The notes under the pieces were generated by a model that was not told the DNA's origin, did no database searches, and was given only the letters and a program-made list of their open reading frames with translations. A DNA stretch of 64,000 nucleotides from Oscillospiraceae bacterium (lineage in GTDB: Bacteria > Bacillota > Clostridia > Oscillospirales > Acutalibacteraceae), in the NCBI GenBank assembly GCA_015066565.1, contig SVOB01000001.1, forward strand, positions 248,001 to 312,000. Reading direction: 5' to 3'. Both the position numbers and the translations under genes were made by a program. Below, in pieces: positions 44,988 through 52,698 of this stretch (its first letter is position 1; each line of letters starts with the position of its first letter).

Positions 44988-45009
44988 TGTCCAACAAATG
45001 TCCAACATA
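44988..45009 (+). promoter_or_regulatory. tandem 11-bp direct repeat upstream of the two-component operon
   Basis: TGTCCAACAAA followed directly by TGTCCAACATA. An 11-bp period (one helical turn) is the spacing used by SARP-type activators, and the adjacent response regulator has a SARP-like output domain. The same 19-mer GTCCAACAAATGTCCAACA occurs at 55459-55477. Confidence 0.7.
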
Positions 45010-45040
45010 TCAAAAAAGTATTTTTTAAAAAAAATCAGGA

Positions 45041-45069
45041 TTGCGAACACACCCTTTTTTATGTATAAT
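45041..45069 (+). promoter_or_regulatory. sigma-A promoter of the two-component operon
   Basis: TTGCGA (45041-45046), 17 bases, TATAAT (45064-45069), 31 bp before the kinase ATG and 31 bp after the direct repeats. Confidence 0.75.
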
Positions 45070-45100
45070 ATTTAATGAAAAGATTGAAAGGATAAAACAA

Positions 45101-46348
45101 ATGAAGGATTATACTATAGTATTACCTTTGGCAATTATTATTTTCGGTTTAACGCCGGTAATTATCCGTGACACTTATCTTAATAAAAATCAGAAAAAGT
45201 ATATGTTTTCCATACTTGCCCTGATTTCTGTTCTTATAGTTCAGAATATGGCGGACTATCAGCTTCAGACGGTTTATATGCCTTATGCAAGAACCCTTGT
45301 AAGTATTCTCGGATATATTATTCGACCGATTATAATCGTCTTATTCTGTTACCTTGTTAATCCTGAGGTTAAAAATACGGCGGCTTGGATTTTAGTTATA
45401 GTAAACGCCGCCGTTTACTCAACCGCTACTTTTTCCAAATACGTTTTTTATATCGATGACACCAACCATTATCAGGGCGGAATAATTTTAAACGGTAAAT
45501 TAAGCTCAACTGCTTATTTTATTTGCATAGCCTTACTTATACACCTTCTATATTGTACAATTAAAAAATATCAGAGCCGTAAAACCTGGATATGGATGGT
45601 AATTTTAAACTTCTTTACAATTATTTGCTCTATGATTGTTGAAGTTACGCCTTTATATCAGGATTATCCCGTAAGCTATGTAACTATTGCCATTGTTTGT
45701 TGCAGCCTGTTCTTTTATATCTGGCTTCACCTTGAATTCGTTAAAGACCACGAACAAGCATTAATGGCGGAACAGCGAATTAAAATAATGATGTCGCAAA
45801 TACAGCCGCATTTTCTGTTCAATACGCTTTCAACAATTCAGGCGCTTTGCAGAATCGATCCCAAAAAGGCTTTTCATACAACCGAAAAATTCGGTACATA
45901 TCTCAGAAATAATATCGATTCGCTTGACCAGCCCGAGCTTATTCCTCTTGAAAAGGAAATAGAGCATACAAAAATATATGCTGAAATTGAAATGATTCGT
46001 TTTCCGAAAATTAATGTTGAATACAAAATCGAAGAAAAGAATTTCAGTATTCCGGCTCTTACAATTCAGCCGCTTGTTGAAAACGCAATCCGCCACGGCG
46101 TAAGAAACCGTGAGCACGGCTTAGTTACTGTTGAAACAAAAGAAAATGAAGATAATTATGAGATTATTATCAGCGATAACGGGGTAGGTTTTGATACCGA
46201 AACTCTTAAAGAAAACGACGGAAGTCATATTGGCTTAAGTAATGTAAAAGAGCGTATTGAAAAAATGTGTGACGGTACTTTCGATATAGACAGTCGCATA
46301 AACGAGGGAACAAAAATAACTATTACAATACCGAGGAACGAAGAATGA
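45101..46348 (+). CDS. LytS-type sensor histidine kinase with 7-helix membrane sensor
   Basis: A 415-residue sensor kinase. Seven hydrophobic helices (about 5-225) form a 7TM-type receptor domain, followed by a short linker and a His_kinase domain of the LytS/YehU class. The phosphorylated His lies in QIQPHFLFNTLSTIQ, with an ATP-binding part showing ENAIRHG (N box), DNGVGFD and GSHIGLSNVKERI. The start is the ATG at 45101, whose AAAGG site is 9 bases upstream and lies after the promoter; upstream codons of the open frame fall inside the promoter. It overlaps the regulator gene by 4 bp (ATGA). The signal is unknown. Confidence 0.9.
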   Translation: MKDYTIVLPLAIIIFGLTPVIIRDTYLNKNQKKYMFSILALISVLIVQNMADYQLQTVYMPYARTLVSILGYIIRPIIIVLFCYLVNPEVKNTAAWILVIVNAAVYSTATFSKYVFYIDDTNHYQGGIILNGKLSSTAYFICIALLIHLLYCTIKKYQSRKTWIWMVILNFFTIICSMIVEVTPLYQDYPVSYVTIAIVCCSLFFYIWLHLEFVKDHEQALMAEQRIKIMMSQIQPHFLFNTLSTIQALCRIDPKKAFHTTEKFGTYLRNNIDSLDQPELIPLEKEIEHTKIYAEIEMIRFPKINVEYKIEEKNFSIPALTIQPLVENAIRHGVRNREHGLVTVETKENEDNYEIIISDNGVGFDTETLKENDGSHIGLSNVKERIEKMCDGTFDIDSRINEGTKITITIPRNEE

Positions 46349-47142
46349 AAATAATCTGCGTAGATGACGAAGAGCTTATATTAAACCTAATTATATATAT
46401 GTGCGAACAAATCCCTCAGATAGATGAGGTTGAGGGTTTTTCAAGCGCCTTAAAAGCTCTTGATTACATAAAAAATAATAAAGCGGATATTGCGCTTTTG
46501 GATATTGATATGCCGGAAATGAACGGTATTACTCTTGCGGTTAAAATGAAGGAAATAGACCCTGAAATCAAAATCATCTTTCTTACGGGATATTCGCAAT
46601 ATGCGGTTGACGCTTTCAAAATTCACGCCCAGGGTTATCTGATGAAGCCTATCAATAAAGACCGACTTATTGAAGAAATAAATTTTGCCGCTAAAGAAAA
46701 TGATACGGATGATTATCCCCATTTCTTCGCAAGAACCTTCGGTGCATTTGATTTTCTTATAGACGGACAACCTATTAAGTTTTCACGTTCAAAATCGAAA
46801 GAGCTTCTCGCCTATCTTATAGATAAAAAAGGTGCAGGTATTACAAGAGCCGACGCATTTTCAGCGCTTTATGAGGACGCTATTTATGACCGTAAAATGC
46901 AAAAACAGTTTGACGTAATTATAAGAAGTCTTAAAGAAACGCTGTCTTTAAACGACGCTGAAGAAATACTTGATATTAAGTCAGGTGAACTCAGAATTAA
47001 AACCGATTTAATAAAATGTGACCTCTACTCCCTTCTGGACGGAGATGTAAAATATATTAATTCCTATCAAGGAGAATATATGAGCGCATATCCTTGGGCA
47101 AGTATGACGGAAGCTTTTATTGATAATAAATTAAACAAATGA
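46345..47142 (+). CDS. response regulator with SARP-like (BTAD) output domain
   Basis: A 265-residue regulator. The receiver domain has the acidic pair D7-D8, phosphorylation site Asp53 in LLDIDMPEMNG, a Thr near 81 and Lys101. The output half (about 125-265) starts FARTFGAFDFLIDGQPIKFSRSKSKELLAYLI, the winged-helix pattern of SARP/BTAD-type activators, not the LytTR domain that usually pairs with LytS kinases. SARP proteins bind direct repeats spaced by one helical turn, which fits the 11-bp tandem repeat before this operon. It is translationally coupled to the kinase. Confidence 0.88.
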   Translation: MKIICVDDEELILNLIIYMCEQIPQIDEVEGFSSALKALDYIKNNKADIALLDIDMPEMNGITLAVKMKEIDPEIKIIFLTGYSQYAVDAFKIHAQGYLMKPINKDRLIEEINFAAKENDTDDYPHFFARTFGAFDFLIDGQPIKFSRSKSKELLAYLIDKKGAGITRADAFSALYEDAIYDRKMQKQFDVIIRSLKETLSLNDAEEILDIKSGELRIKTDLIKCDLYSLLDGDVKYINSYQGEYMSAYPWASMTEAFIDNKLNK

Positions 47143-47159
47143 TTTTCACACGCTATGAT

Positions 47160-47191
47160 AAAAGAGAAGCACGGTTTGCTTCTCTTTTTTA
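47160..47191 (+). terminator. terminator of the two-component operon
   Basis: Stem AGAGAAGC / GCTTCTCT (47163-47170 with 47178-47185), 7-base loop, T run, 18 bp after the stop. Confidence 0.88.
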
Positions 47192-47250
47192 TATATCCTG
47201 TAATTTAAAAGTTACAAATTAACTGTAAAAATATTGTTAAATTCAGTGAA

Positions 47251-47279
47251 TTGTTTTGTTTTATATTTTCATATATAAT
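47251..47279 (+). promoter_or_regulatory. sigma-A promoter of the GPH transporter operon
   Basis: TTGTTT (47251-47256), 17 bases, TATAAT (47274-47279), 48 bp before the ATG. Confidence 0.7.
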
Positions 47280-47327
47280 TTTAGTAATAAAATAAACCAC
47301 ATTGTAGCAATCAAAGGAGCAATGATT

Positions 47328-48845
47328 ATGAATAGTAAATCTGCGTCTGTCAAACCGGCTAACGCGCTTTCGGGTAACGACGGAAAATATGTTACCAGAT
47401 TTGAATATGTATGTCTAATGCTCGCCCGTATAGGCGGTATGTTCGGTACTACGCTTACGGGCACGCTTGCCACGGCGTTTCTTCACGAGCTTTATTACGG
47501 TCCTGCAGGAGTTGACTCGGCAACAATCGCCAAAATCAACGCAGGTATGACTACGCTTACTACCGTTCTCAGCGTCAGCGTAGGTCTTATCGCAGGTGTT
47601 ATTGTTCAGAAATGGAAAACACGTTGGGGCAGATACCGTCAGTGGTACATAATCTGTCTTGTTCCGATTTTTGCAACAACAGTTCTTTATTTCTGGGTTC
47701 CGAAGGGTTGGACTGTTCAGCAGATGATTATGCTTCGGTATGCTGTTGCCTGCTGTCAGACAGTTTTCAATATTTTCAATAACTTCGGTCAGAATGTCGC
47801 ACAGGTTATTTCACCCAATCCGAAAGAAAAGAAATCCGTTGCTACGGTCTGGCAGTTATCATATTATATCGGATACGGCGCCGCATACGGAGCAACTTTT
47901 GTTTACGGATTTCTCAGCGATGACAAAAACAAGATGTATATGACGCTTGCTGTAGTTGCAGCTCTTGTAACTGCGTTCGGCAACCTTATGTGCGGACTTT
48001 TCTGTCAGGAAAGAATTGAGCTTCCGAAAAAGGAAAAGGTCAAGGTTTCAAAGGCGCTTTTTTCACTGTTTAAATATAAGAATTACCGCGCATACCAGTA
48101 TATGCAATGGGTTAACGTGCTTGCGGCGCTCGGAAAATTTTCAACACTTCTTGCCGCAATTACAGTCGGTTCGTCAAAGAATCTTCTTCTTACTCTTCCT
48201 ACGGCAGTCGGAACTGTTGTAGGAAACCTCATTACAACTAAGCTTTCAAAAAAGCACGAGCCTACAAAGCTTTTGAAGTTCTGCGGTCCGTATGCTATGA
48301 TTTCCGCAGGAGTTCTTTTCTTCATCTGCTTTGCGGAAGCAAAGATGGGAATTCTTTTCTTCAAGGGCTGGAACAGCATTTTCTTCTATGTTTTCTATTT
48401 CCTTTTCGGTGTCGGAATAGGCGTTCAGGAGCTTTCAAACTCTCATTTCAATGTCGAATACTTCGATTATCTTGAATGGCAGACAGGCGAAAGAATGGAG
48501 GCAATTCAGGGAATCGTTCCCGGCTGGATTCTTACCGGATTAAACTATTTAAAGGACCTTGCAATTCCGTTTTTGATTGCCTGGGTAGGCTACGAATCCT
48601 CCGCTGTAGGCGACCTTGTAAAAACAATGCAGGCTAAACCCGACTATATGAAAACCTGCCTGTGGCTTCTTGCGTTCCTTCTCTTCGGCTACGCATTAAG
48701 CAACCTCTTAAAAGCAATCATTCTTAAAACAATGTACAACGTTGAAGGTGAAACCAAGGCGAAAATGTATGAAGAGCTCGAACAGATGCGTGAAGCAAGA
48801 CGTATTGAAAACGAAGAAATCACTAAAGCAGAATCAACAGTCTGA
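47328..48845 (+). CDS. GPH-family sugar:cation symporter (MFS)
   Basis: A 505-residue membrane protein with 12 helices, of the glycoside-pentoside-hexuronide symporter family (MelB/XylP-like) in its long clostridial form. Features include YVTRFEYVCLMLARIGGMFGTTLTGTLATAF at the start, TRWGRYRQWY in the loop after helix 2-3, and an extended C-terminal charged tail. The ATG at 47328 has GGAG 8 bases before it. No substrate is certain; the following metallophosphoesterase gene starts 9 bp after the stop, so uptake may be linked to hydrolysis of a phosphorylated or diester compound. Confidence 0.85.
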   Translation: MNSKSASVKPANALSGNDGKYVTRFEYVCLMLARIGGMFGTTLTGTLATAFLHELYYGPAGVDSATIAKINAGMTTLTTVLSVSVGLIAGVIVQKWKTRWGRYRQWYIICLVPIFATTVLYFWVPKGWTVQQMIMLRYAVACCQTVFNIFNNFGQNVAQVISPNPKEKKSVATVWQLSYYIGYGAAYGATFVYGFLSDDKNKMYMTLAVVAALVTAFGNLMCGLFCQERIELPKKEKVKVSKALFSLFKYKNYRAYQYMQWVNVLAALGKFSTLLAAITVGSSKNLLLTLPTAVGTVVGNLITTKLSKKHEPTKLLKFCGPYAMISAGVLFFICFAEAKMGILFFKGWNSIFFYVFYFLFGVGIGVQELSNSHFNVEYFDYLEWQTGERMEAIQGIVPGWILTGLNYLKDLAIPFLIAWVGYESSAVGDLVKTMQAKPDYMKTCLWLLAFLLFGYALSNLLKAIILKTMYNVEGETKAKMYEELEQMREARRIENEEITKAESTV

Positions 48846-48854
48846 GGTATTAAA

Positions 48855-50210
48855 ATGAAACCTTTAAAATTCTATTTGATAACCGATACTCATTATTTTA
48901 AAAACTCGCTCGGTGCTTACGGTAAGGAATATGAGGATTTTATGGACAGCGAACAGAAATGCTTTGCCGAAACCCAGAGCATAAACGAAGCTACCTTTAA
49001 ATTTCTCGAAACCGCCGACGAAGCCGATATTCTTCTTATTGCGGGCGACCTTACTTTCTGGGGCGAAAGAGAATGTCACGAAGACTTTACGAAGCTTTTA
49101 CATTCTTTCAAAGAGAAAAGCGGTAAAAAAATCTATGTCGTAACTGCAGGACACGACTTCGATAACAACTCCTTCGGCTTTAACGAAAACGGCCGTTTTC
49201 CGATTGAAAGCGTACGTTTTGACGAGCTTTATGACTACTATAAGGATTTCGGTTATTCCGACGCAATTGAGTTTAATAAGGAGCATTTATCTTATGTCGC
49301 CGAGCTTTCAGAGGACGTAAGATTATTAGTTATCAGCAACGATATTGAGGGTAAAAAGCATATAACTTATGACGACGAGTTTCTCGGCTGGATTGCCGAA
49401 CAGGCAAAAAAGGCAAAGGCTGACGGCAAAATGATGATAGCTATGGAACACTACCCTGTTCTTCCCGGTCAGCCCGTTCTCGCTCTTATTGAGGACGCGT
49501 GGCAGGCAGAAAGCAAAAAACTTGTTGAAACGCTTGCGGATAACGGAGTTCATCTTATTTTCACAGGTCATATGCACAACCAAAGCATCAATGTCACAAA
49601 AACAGATAAAGGCAATCTTTTCTATGACGTTTGCACAGGTTCTGTTATAGGCTGGCCGTCATATATCAGACTCGTTACTATTGAAGATGAAAACACGGTA
49701 GATATAAAGAGTATTCAGACTCCCGAATTTGACTGGGATAAAAAAGGATTGAATTCAGAACAATATCTAATTGCCCAGTTTGAAAAGATGATTAGAACTC
49801 TTATAGTTTCAATGAGGGACGACCCGAAAAGATTTATGCGTAAGGTTAATATTGAGCCATCGCCTTCTAAGGAAAAGCTTTTCAGTTTTATAGGTAAAAA
49901 GCTTAATAAAATGACGGTAGGTCAGTTCAGCCATCTTTTACTTGTTTCCGCGGATAAGAGCATTAAAAAAGATTCGTTTGTTGAGTTTGCGGTTGACGTT
50001 GTAAGAAGTATTTTTGAAGGAAATCAGCCCTATGTTGAGGGTACGCCGGGCGGAAACCTGCTTTTAAAAATCTTTAAAAGATTAAAGCCCTTCTTTAAAA
50101 AAATGAAAGACTCTCAGGGTAATCCGATAGACTTTTATGAAACAATGAAGCATACGGCGGGAAACTACGGTATAGACGATTACAACGCTACGCTTAAGCT
50201 TTCGGAATAA
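48855..50210 (+). CDS. metallophosphoesterase (calcineurin-like), long form
   Basis: A 451-residue calcineurin-like phosphoesterase. Metal motifs are LITDTHYF (D11, H13), IAGDLTFWGE, a variant GHDFDNN where GNHD is usual, MEHYP and FTGHMHNQ. The C-terminal 170 residues are helical and do not match a known domain. It sits 9 bp after the GPH transporter gene and ends at a strong terminator. The replaced Asn in the GNHD motif could reduce or alter metal binding; activity is uncertain. Confidence 0.82.
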   Translation: MKPLKFYLITDTHYFKNSLGAYGKEYEDFMDSEQKCFAETQSINEATFKFLETADEADILLIAGDLTFWGERECHEDFTKLLHSFKEKSGKKIYVVTAGHDFDNNSFGFNENGRFPIESVRFDELYDYYKDFGYSDAIEFNKEHLSYVAELSEDVRLLVISNDIEGKKHITYDDEFLGWIAEQAKKAKADGKMMIAMEHYPVLPGQPVLALIEDAWQAESKKLVETLADNGVHLIFTGHMHNQSINVTKTDKGNLFYDVCTGSVIGWPSYIRLVTIEDENTVDIKSIQTPEFDWDKKGLNSEQYLIAQFEKMIRTLIVSMRDDPKRFMRKVNIEPSPSKEKLFSFIGKKLNKMTVGQFSHLLLVSADKSIKKDSFVEFAVDVVRSIFEGNQPYVEGTPGGNLLLKIFKRLKPFFKKMKDSQGNPIDFYETMKHTAGNYGIDDYNATLKLSE

Positions 50211-50211
50211 T

Positions 50212-50259
50212 ACAAAAATTAACAGCGGTTACTGATTGACAGTAACCGCTGTATTTTTA
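50212..50259. terminator. bidirectional terminator
   Basis: Perfect 12-bp stem ACAGCGGTTACT / AGTAACCGCTGT (50222-50233 with 50241-50252), 7-base loop, T run and flanking A run, ending the GPH operon and the minus-strand phosphoesterase gene. Confidence 0.92.
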
Positions 50260-51066
50260 TTAAACATTAATTATTTCGGTAGTCATTGTTTCGGTATCAA
50301 GCAGTCTGACGGTCGGCTGCTGATATTCGGGGTATTCGTATCCGTTTACGCTCGTACATGAGCACTGAATAATCTTAACGCCTTTTAACTCACATTCAAA
50401 GTTATTAATATGGTCATGTCCGAAAACCATAGCCTTAAGATAAGGAGAAAGAATTTCAAGTTCACCTGTATTTATATCGGGCGGACAAGGTTCTTCGTTC
50501 ATTTCTCCCGTGTAATCAACTCCGTCTTTAAATCGGAAAACACCGTTGTCATCCTGTTCGATTACATCACGGATATCGGGGATAATAATATGCTGAAAAA
50601 GAATTGCCTTCTCCCCTTTTATTTGTTCCTTTGCCCAGTTTATAACATTCGGTTTGACTACGTCATAACAGCTTTCGGGTCCGTCATATTCAGACCCGCT
50701 GTCAATAAACAATAAAGTTTCTCCGTTCATTTTCAGAACGTAGTTTTCGCCGTTTGTAAGCGAGTTTTTATTTTCGCCGACTATTTTTAATATTTCTTCC
50801 TTTGAAACCGCGCCCTCCGAGTCGTGATTACCGAATACGTAGGCAAAAGGAACATTTCCCGTAAATTTAAGGGCATTTCTTAAATCGTTGATAAAGCTTT
50901 CTCTGTCATTTCCGTAATCGGGACCGTGTATAAGGTCACCGAGAAAAACGGCAAGGTCGCAAGGTATGGTTTTAAAGGCGTTTTTAAGAGCGTTAAAAGT
51001 TATTTTTTTCCTGTTTTCTTCAACAGCTTTGTTGATGTGAACATCGGCAAGTATCATTATTTTCAT
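50260..51066 (-). CDS. metallophosphoesterase (calcineurin-like)
   Basis: A 268-residue phosphoesterase with ILADVHIN (D8, H10), FLGDLIHGPD, FGNHDSEG, FQHIIIP and FGHDHINNF, a full set of metal ligands. It resembles Mre11/Icc-like and purple-acid-like enzymes, but the substrate is unknown. No signal peptide is seen, so it is probably cytosolic. Its ATG has a weak ribosome binding site; it follows the PrsW-like gene by 14 bp and may be coupled to it. Confidence 0.85.
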   Translation of the reverse strand: MKIMILADVHINKAVEENRKKITFNALKNAFKTIPCDLAVFLGDLIHGPDYGNDRESFINDLRNALKFTGNVPFAYVFGNHDSEGAVSKEEILKIVGENKNSLTNGENYVLKMNGETLLFIDSGSEYDGPESCYDVVKPNVINWAKEQIKGEKAILFQHIIIPDIRDVIEQDDNGVFRFKDGVDYTGEMNEEPCPPDINTGELEILSPYLKAMVFGHDHINNFECELKGVKIIQCSCTSVNGYEYPEYQQPTVRLLDTETMTTEIINV

Positions 51067-51080
51067 TTTTTAAAGAATTT

Positions 51081-51830
51081 TCAATCTGATAACGGCTCTG
51101 ATGCTATCAGCGGACGGTTATAATGTTCTATTTTACGAGAACGTATAAAGAAACGGATTGTGAGTATAAGAAGAACAACATCGGTTAAGGCTAATAAAAC
51201 CGCTATAACAGCAAAATTATCATTTAATTCAAGAAGCTCGGGCGAAAGCGAAAAGTCATAAAGCCCGTGAATAAGAAACGGTAGCATATACGCAATAACA
51301 CCGTAACGTTTTTTGTCGGTATAAAGTCTTTTGCCGTAAAACCAGCCCATTAAAAAACCATAACCTAAATGCCCCATAGTAATACCGCGTATTAGCATCA
51401 TCACAGGACTTGCGCCGATTGCATAGGGTATATCCTCAACAAGCCCGAAGGTTGTTCCGATAATTACCATAAAAGCTGCGGTATCGGCAAAGGTGTACTC
51501 ATTAAACCGTTTATTAAGTAATGAGCGAAACAGCAAATACTTAACAAGCTCTTCGGCAAAAGCAAGAACAGCGAACGTATGGATTGCCTGATATACAAGA
51601 GGGTTTGCGCCCTTAAGAATTGTGATTTTTAATACATTTTTCAAAATGCTGAAAGTGCCTGAAACCGCTATAATCGGCAAAACTGCCAACGCGCCTCTTA
51701 TAACTGCGGACTTACAGCTTTTTTTATATTGCAGGTCATCTTTTTTTCGGTTCATAAGCCAGACTATTATTAAAACAGACGGAATAATACTGAGAATAAA
51801 GAATAATATTGACAAGGGCAATAGTAACAT
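51081..51830 (-). CDS. PrsW-type intramembrane protease
   Basis: A 249-residue polytopic protein with about eight helices. The three PrsW motifs are present: AEELVKY (Glu93, Glu94, Lys97), FGLVEDI (Glu132) with GHLGYGF (His154), and IHGLYDF (His188, Asp192). PrsW proteases cut anti-sigma factors, for example RsiW in Bacillus. An ECF sigma factor and its membrane partner are 8 kb away. The ATG at 51830 abuts its GGAG site, so the TTG at 51821, spaced 9 bases, may be the true start. Confidence 0.85.
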   Translation of the reverse strand: MLLLPLSILFFILSIIPSVLIIVWLMNRKKDDLQYKKSCKSAVIRGALAVLPIIAVSGTFSILKNVLKITILKGANPLVYQAIHTFAVLAFAEELVKYLLFRSLLNKRFNEYTFADTAAFMVIIGTTFGLVEDIPYAIGASPVMMLIRGITMGHLGYGFLMGWFYGKRLYTDKKRYGVIAYMLPFLIHGLYDFSLSPELLELNDNFAVIAVLLALTDVVLLILTIRFFIRSRKIEHYNRPLIASEPLSD

Positions 51831-51973
51831 CTCCTTATTTAAAGTGACCGACTAAAAATATAATAAGAAAAATTCAAACACCAAATATACATAGAATTAT
51901 AGCATATTTTTTTCTAACAGAAAACAATTTTTACAATTATTAAAAAACACAATTAATGCGATTGCCGACAAAT

Positions 51974-52010
51974 AAAAAAACAGAGCGTGATAAATACGCG
52001 CTCTGTTTAT
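51974..52010 (-). terminator. terminator of the lipoprotein gene
   Basis: Stem AAACAGAGCG / CGCTCTGTTT (51978-51987 with 51999-52008) followed by T residues on the minus strand, 18 bp after the lipoprotein stop. The rest of the 197-bp gap holds AT-rich DNA where I see nothing else. Confidence 0.85.
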
Positions 52011-52027
52011 AAGTTTAATAATAAATA

Positions 52028-52651
52028 TTACTCAATATTTGTTGCATCGCCGATACCGTTTAATGTAACCGACTTAATAACAAGAGGCTTTACAGCTTCC
52101 TCCTCGTTAAAATCGTCACTGTTTTCAAGCTTGCCATCAAAGACTACCGTATATTCAAATGCTCCCTTGTTAAACCAAAACTCCATTGTATCAAGATTAT
52201 AGCCCATTCCTGAACTCCAACCGTCATTAAGAAGATCCTCGCCCGTCTTGCCGACAAGCTTATCCAGCTCCTCCTGAGGAATAACAGCGTCGTTTAAGTT
52301 TTCAAGCTTATCAATCGTCAAAGGCGAAATAATATCGTTGAGCTTTTTGTCATAATTTTCATCATCAAAATCAAGGTCAAACAAAGACTGAGAAAGCTCG
52401 GGAGTTAAATTTGCGATTGCACGGTAATACACCTGCTCAATCTGAAAAACATAAATATAATACTTATCGGTATTTGCAGACTGAATTGACTCAATACCGC
52501 TGTTTATTATATCGCCTATTGTCTTAAATGAGGTTACGTCCGCAGAAGAGCTTCCCGAGGGATTTGTTCCGTTGTCAGTGTTTTTCGAGCAGCCTGCAAA
52601 TACCGCAAGAACAAGCGCAAGCGCAAGAATTAAAGAAATTGTTTTTTTCAT
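52028..52651 (-). CDS. lipoprotein of unknown function
   Basis: A 207-residue protein with a lipoprotein signal peptide: basic MKK, a hydrophobic stretch and lipobox LAVFAGC with Cys20 as the acylated residue. A polar, serine-rich linker (20-37) precedes a globular acidic domain that may be a small alpha/beta fold. I recognise no family. It is 47 bp downstream of the dockerin surface protein on the same strand and may be co-expressed, so it could be a surface partner. Confidence 0.75.
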   Translation of the reverse strand: MKKTISLILALALVLAVFAGCSKNTDNGTNPSGSSSADVTSFKTIGDIINSGIESIQSANTDKYYIYVFQIEQVYYRAIANLTPELSQSLFDLDFDDENYDKKLNDIISPLTIDKLENLNDAVIPQEELDKLVGKTGEDLLNDGWSSGMGYNLDTMEFWFNKGAFEYTVVFDGKLENSDDFNEEEAVKPLVIKSVTLNGIGDATNIE

Positions 52652-52698
52652 AACATAGTCTCCTTTTAAAAATAGTTTAATTAGTTTTAATTAATCCT

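Noticed and set aside
44844..45050. A 68-codon hydrophobic minus-strand frame before the two-component operon.
   Set aside because: It covers the direct repeats, a hairpin and part of the kinase promoter; hydrophobic content comes from T-rich DNA, with no ribosome binding site.
45041..45100. A longer histidine kinase start at 45041.
   Set aside because: It lies on the -35 box of the kinase promoter; the ATG at 45101 has a ribosome binding site and starts a normal membrane domain.
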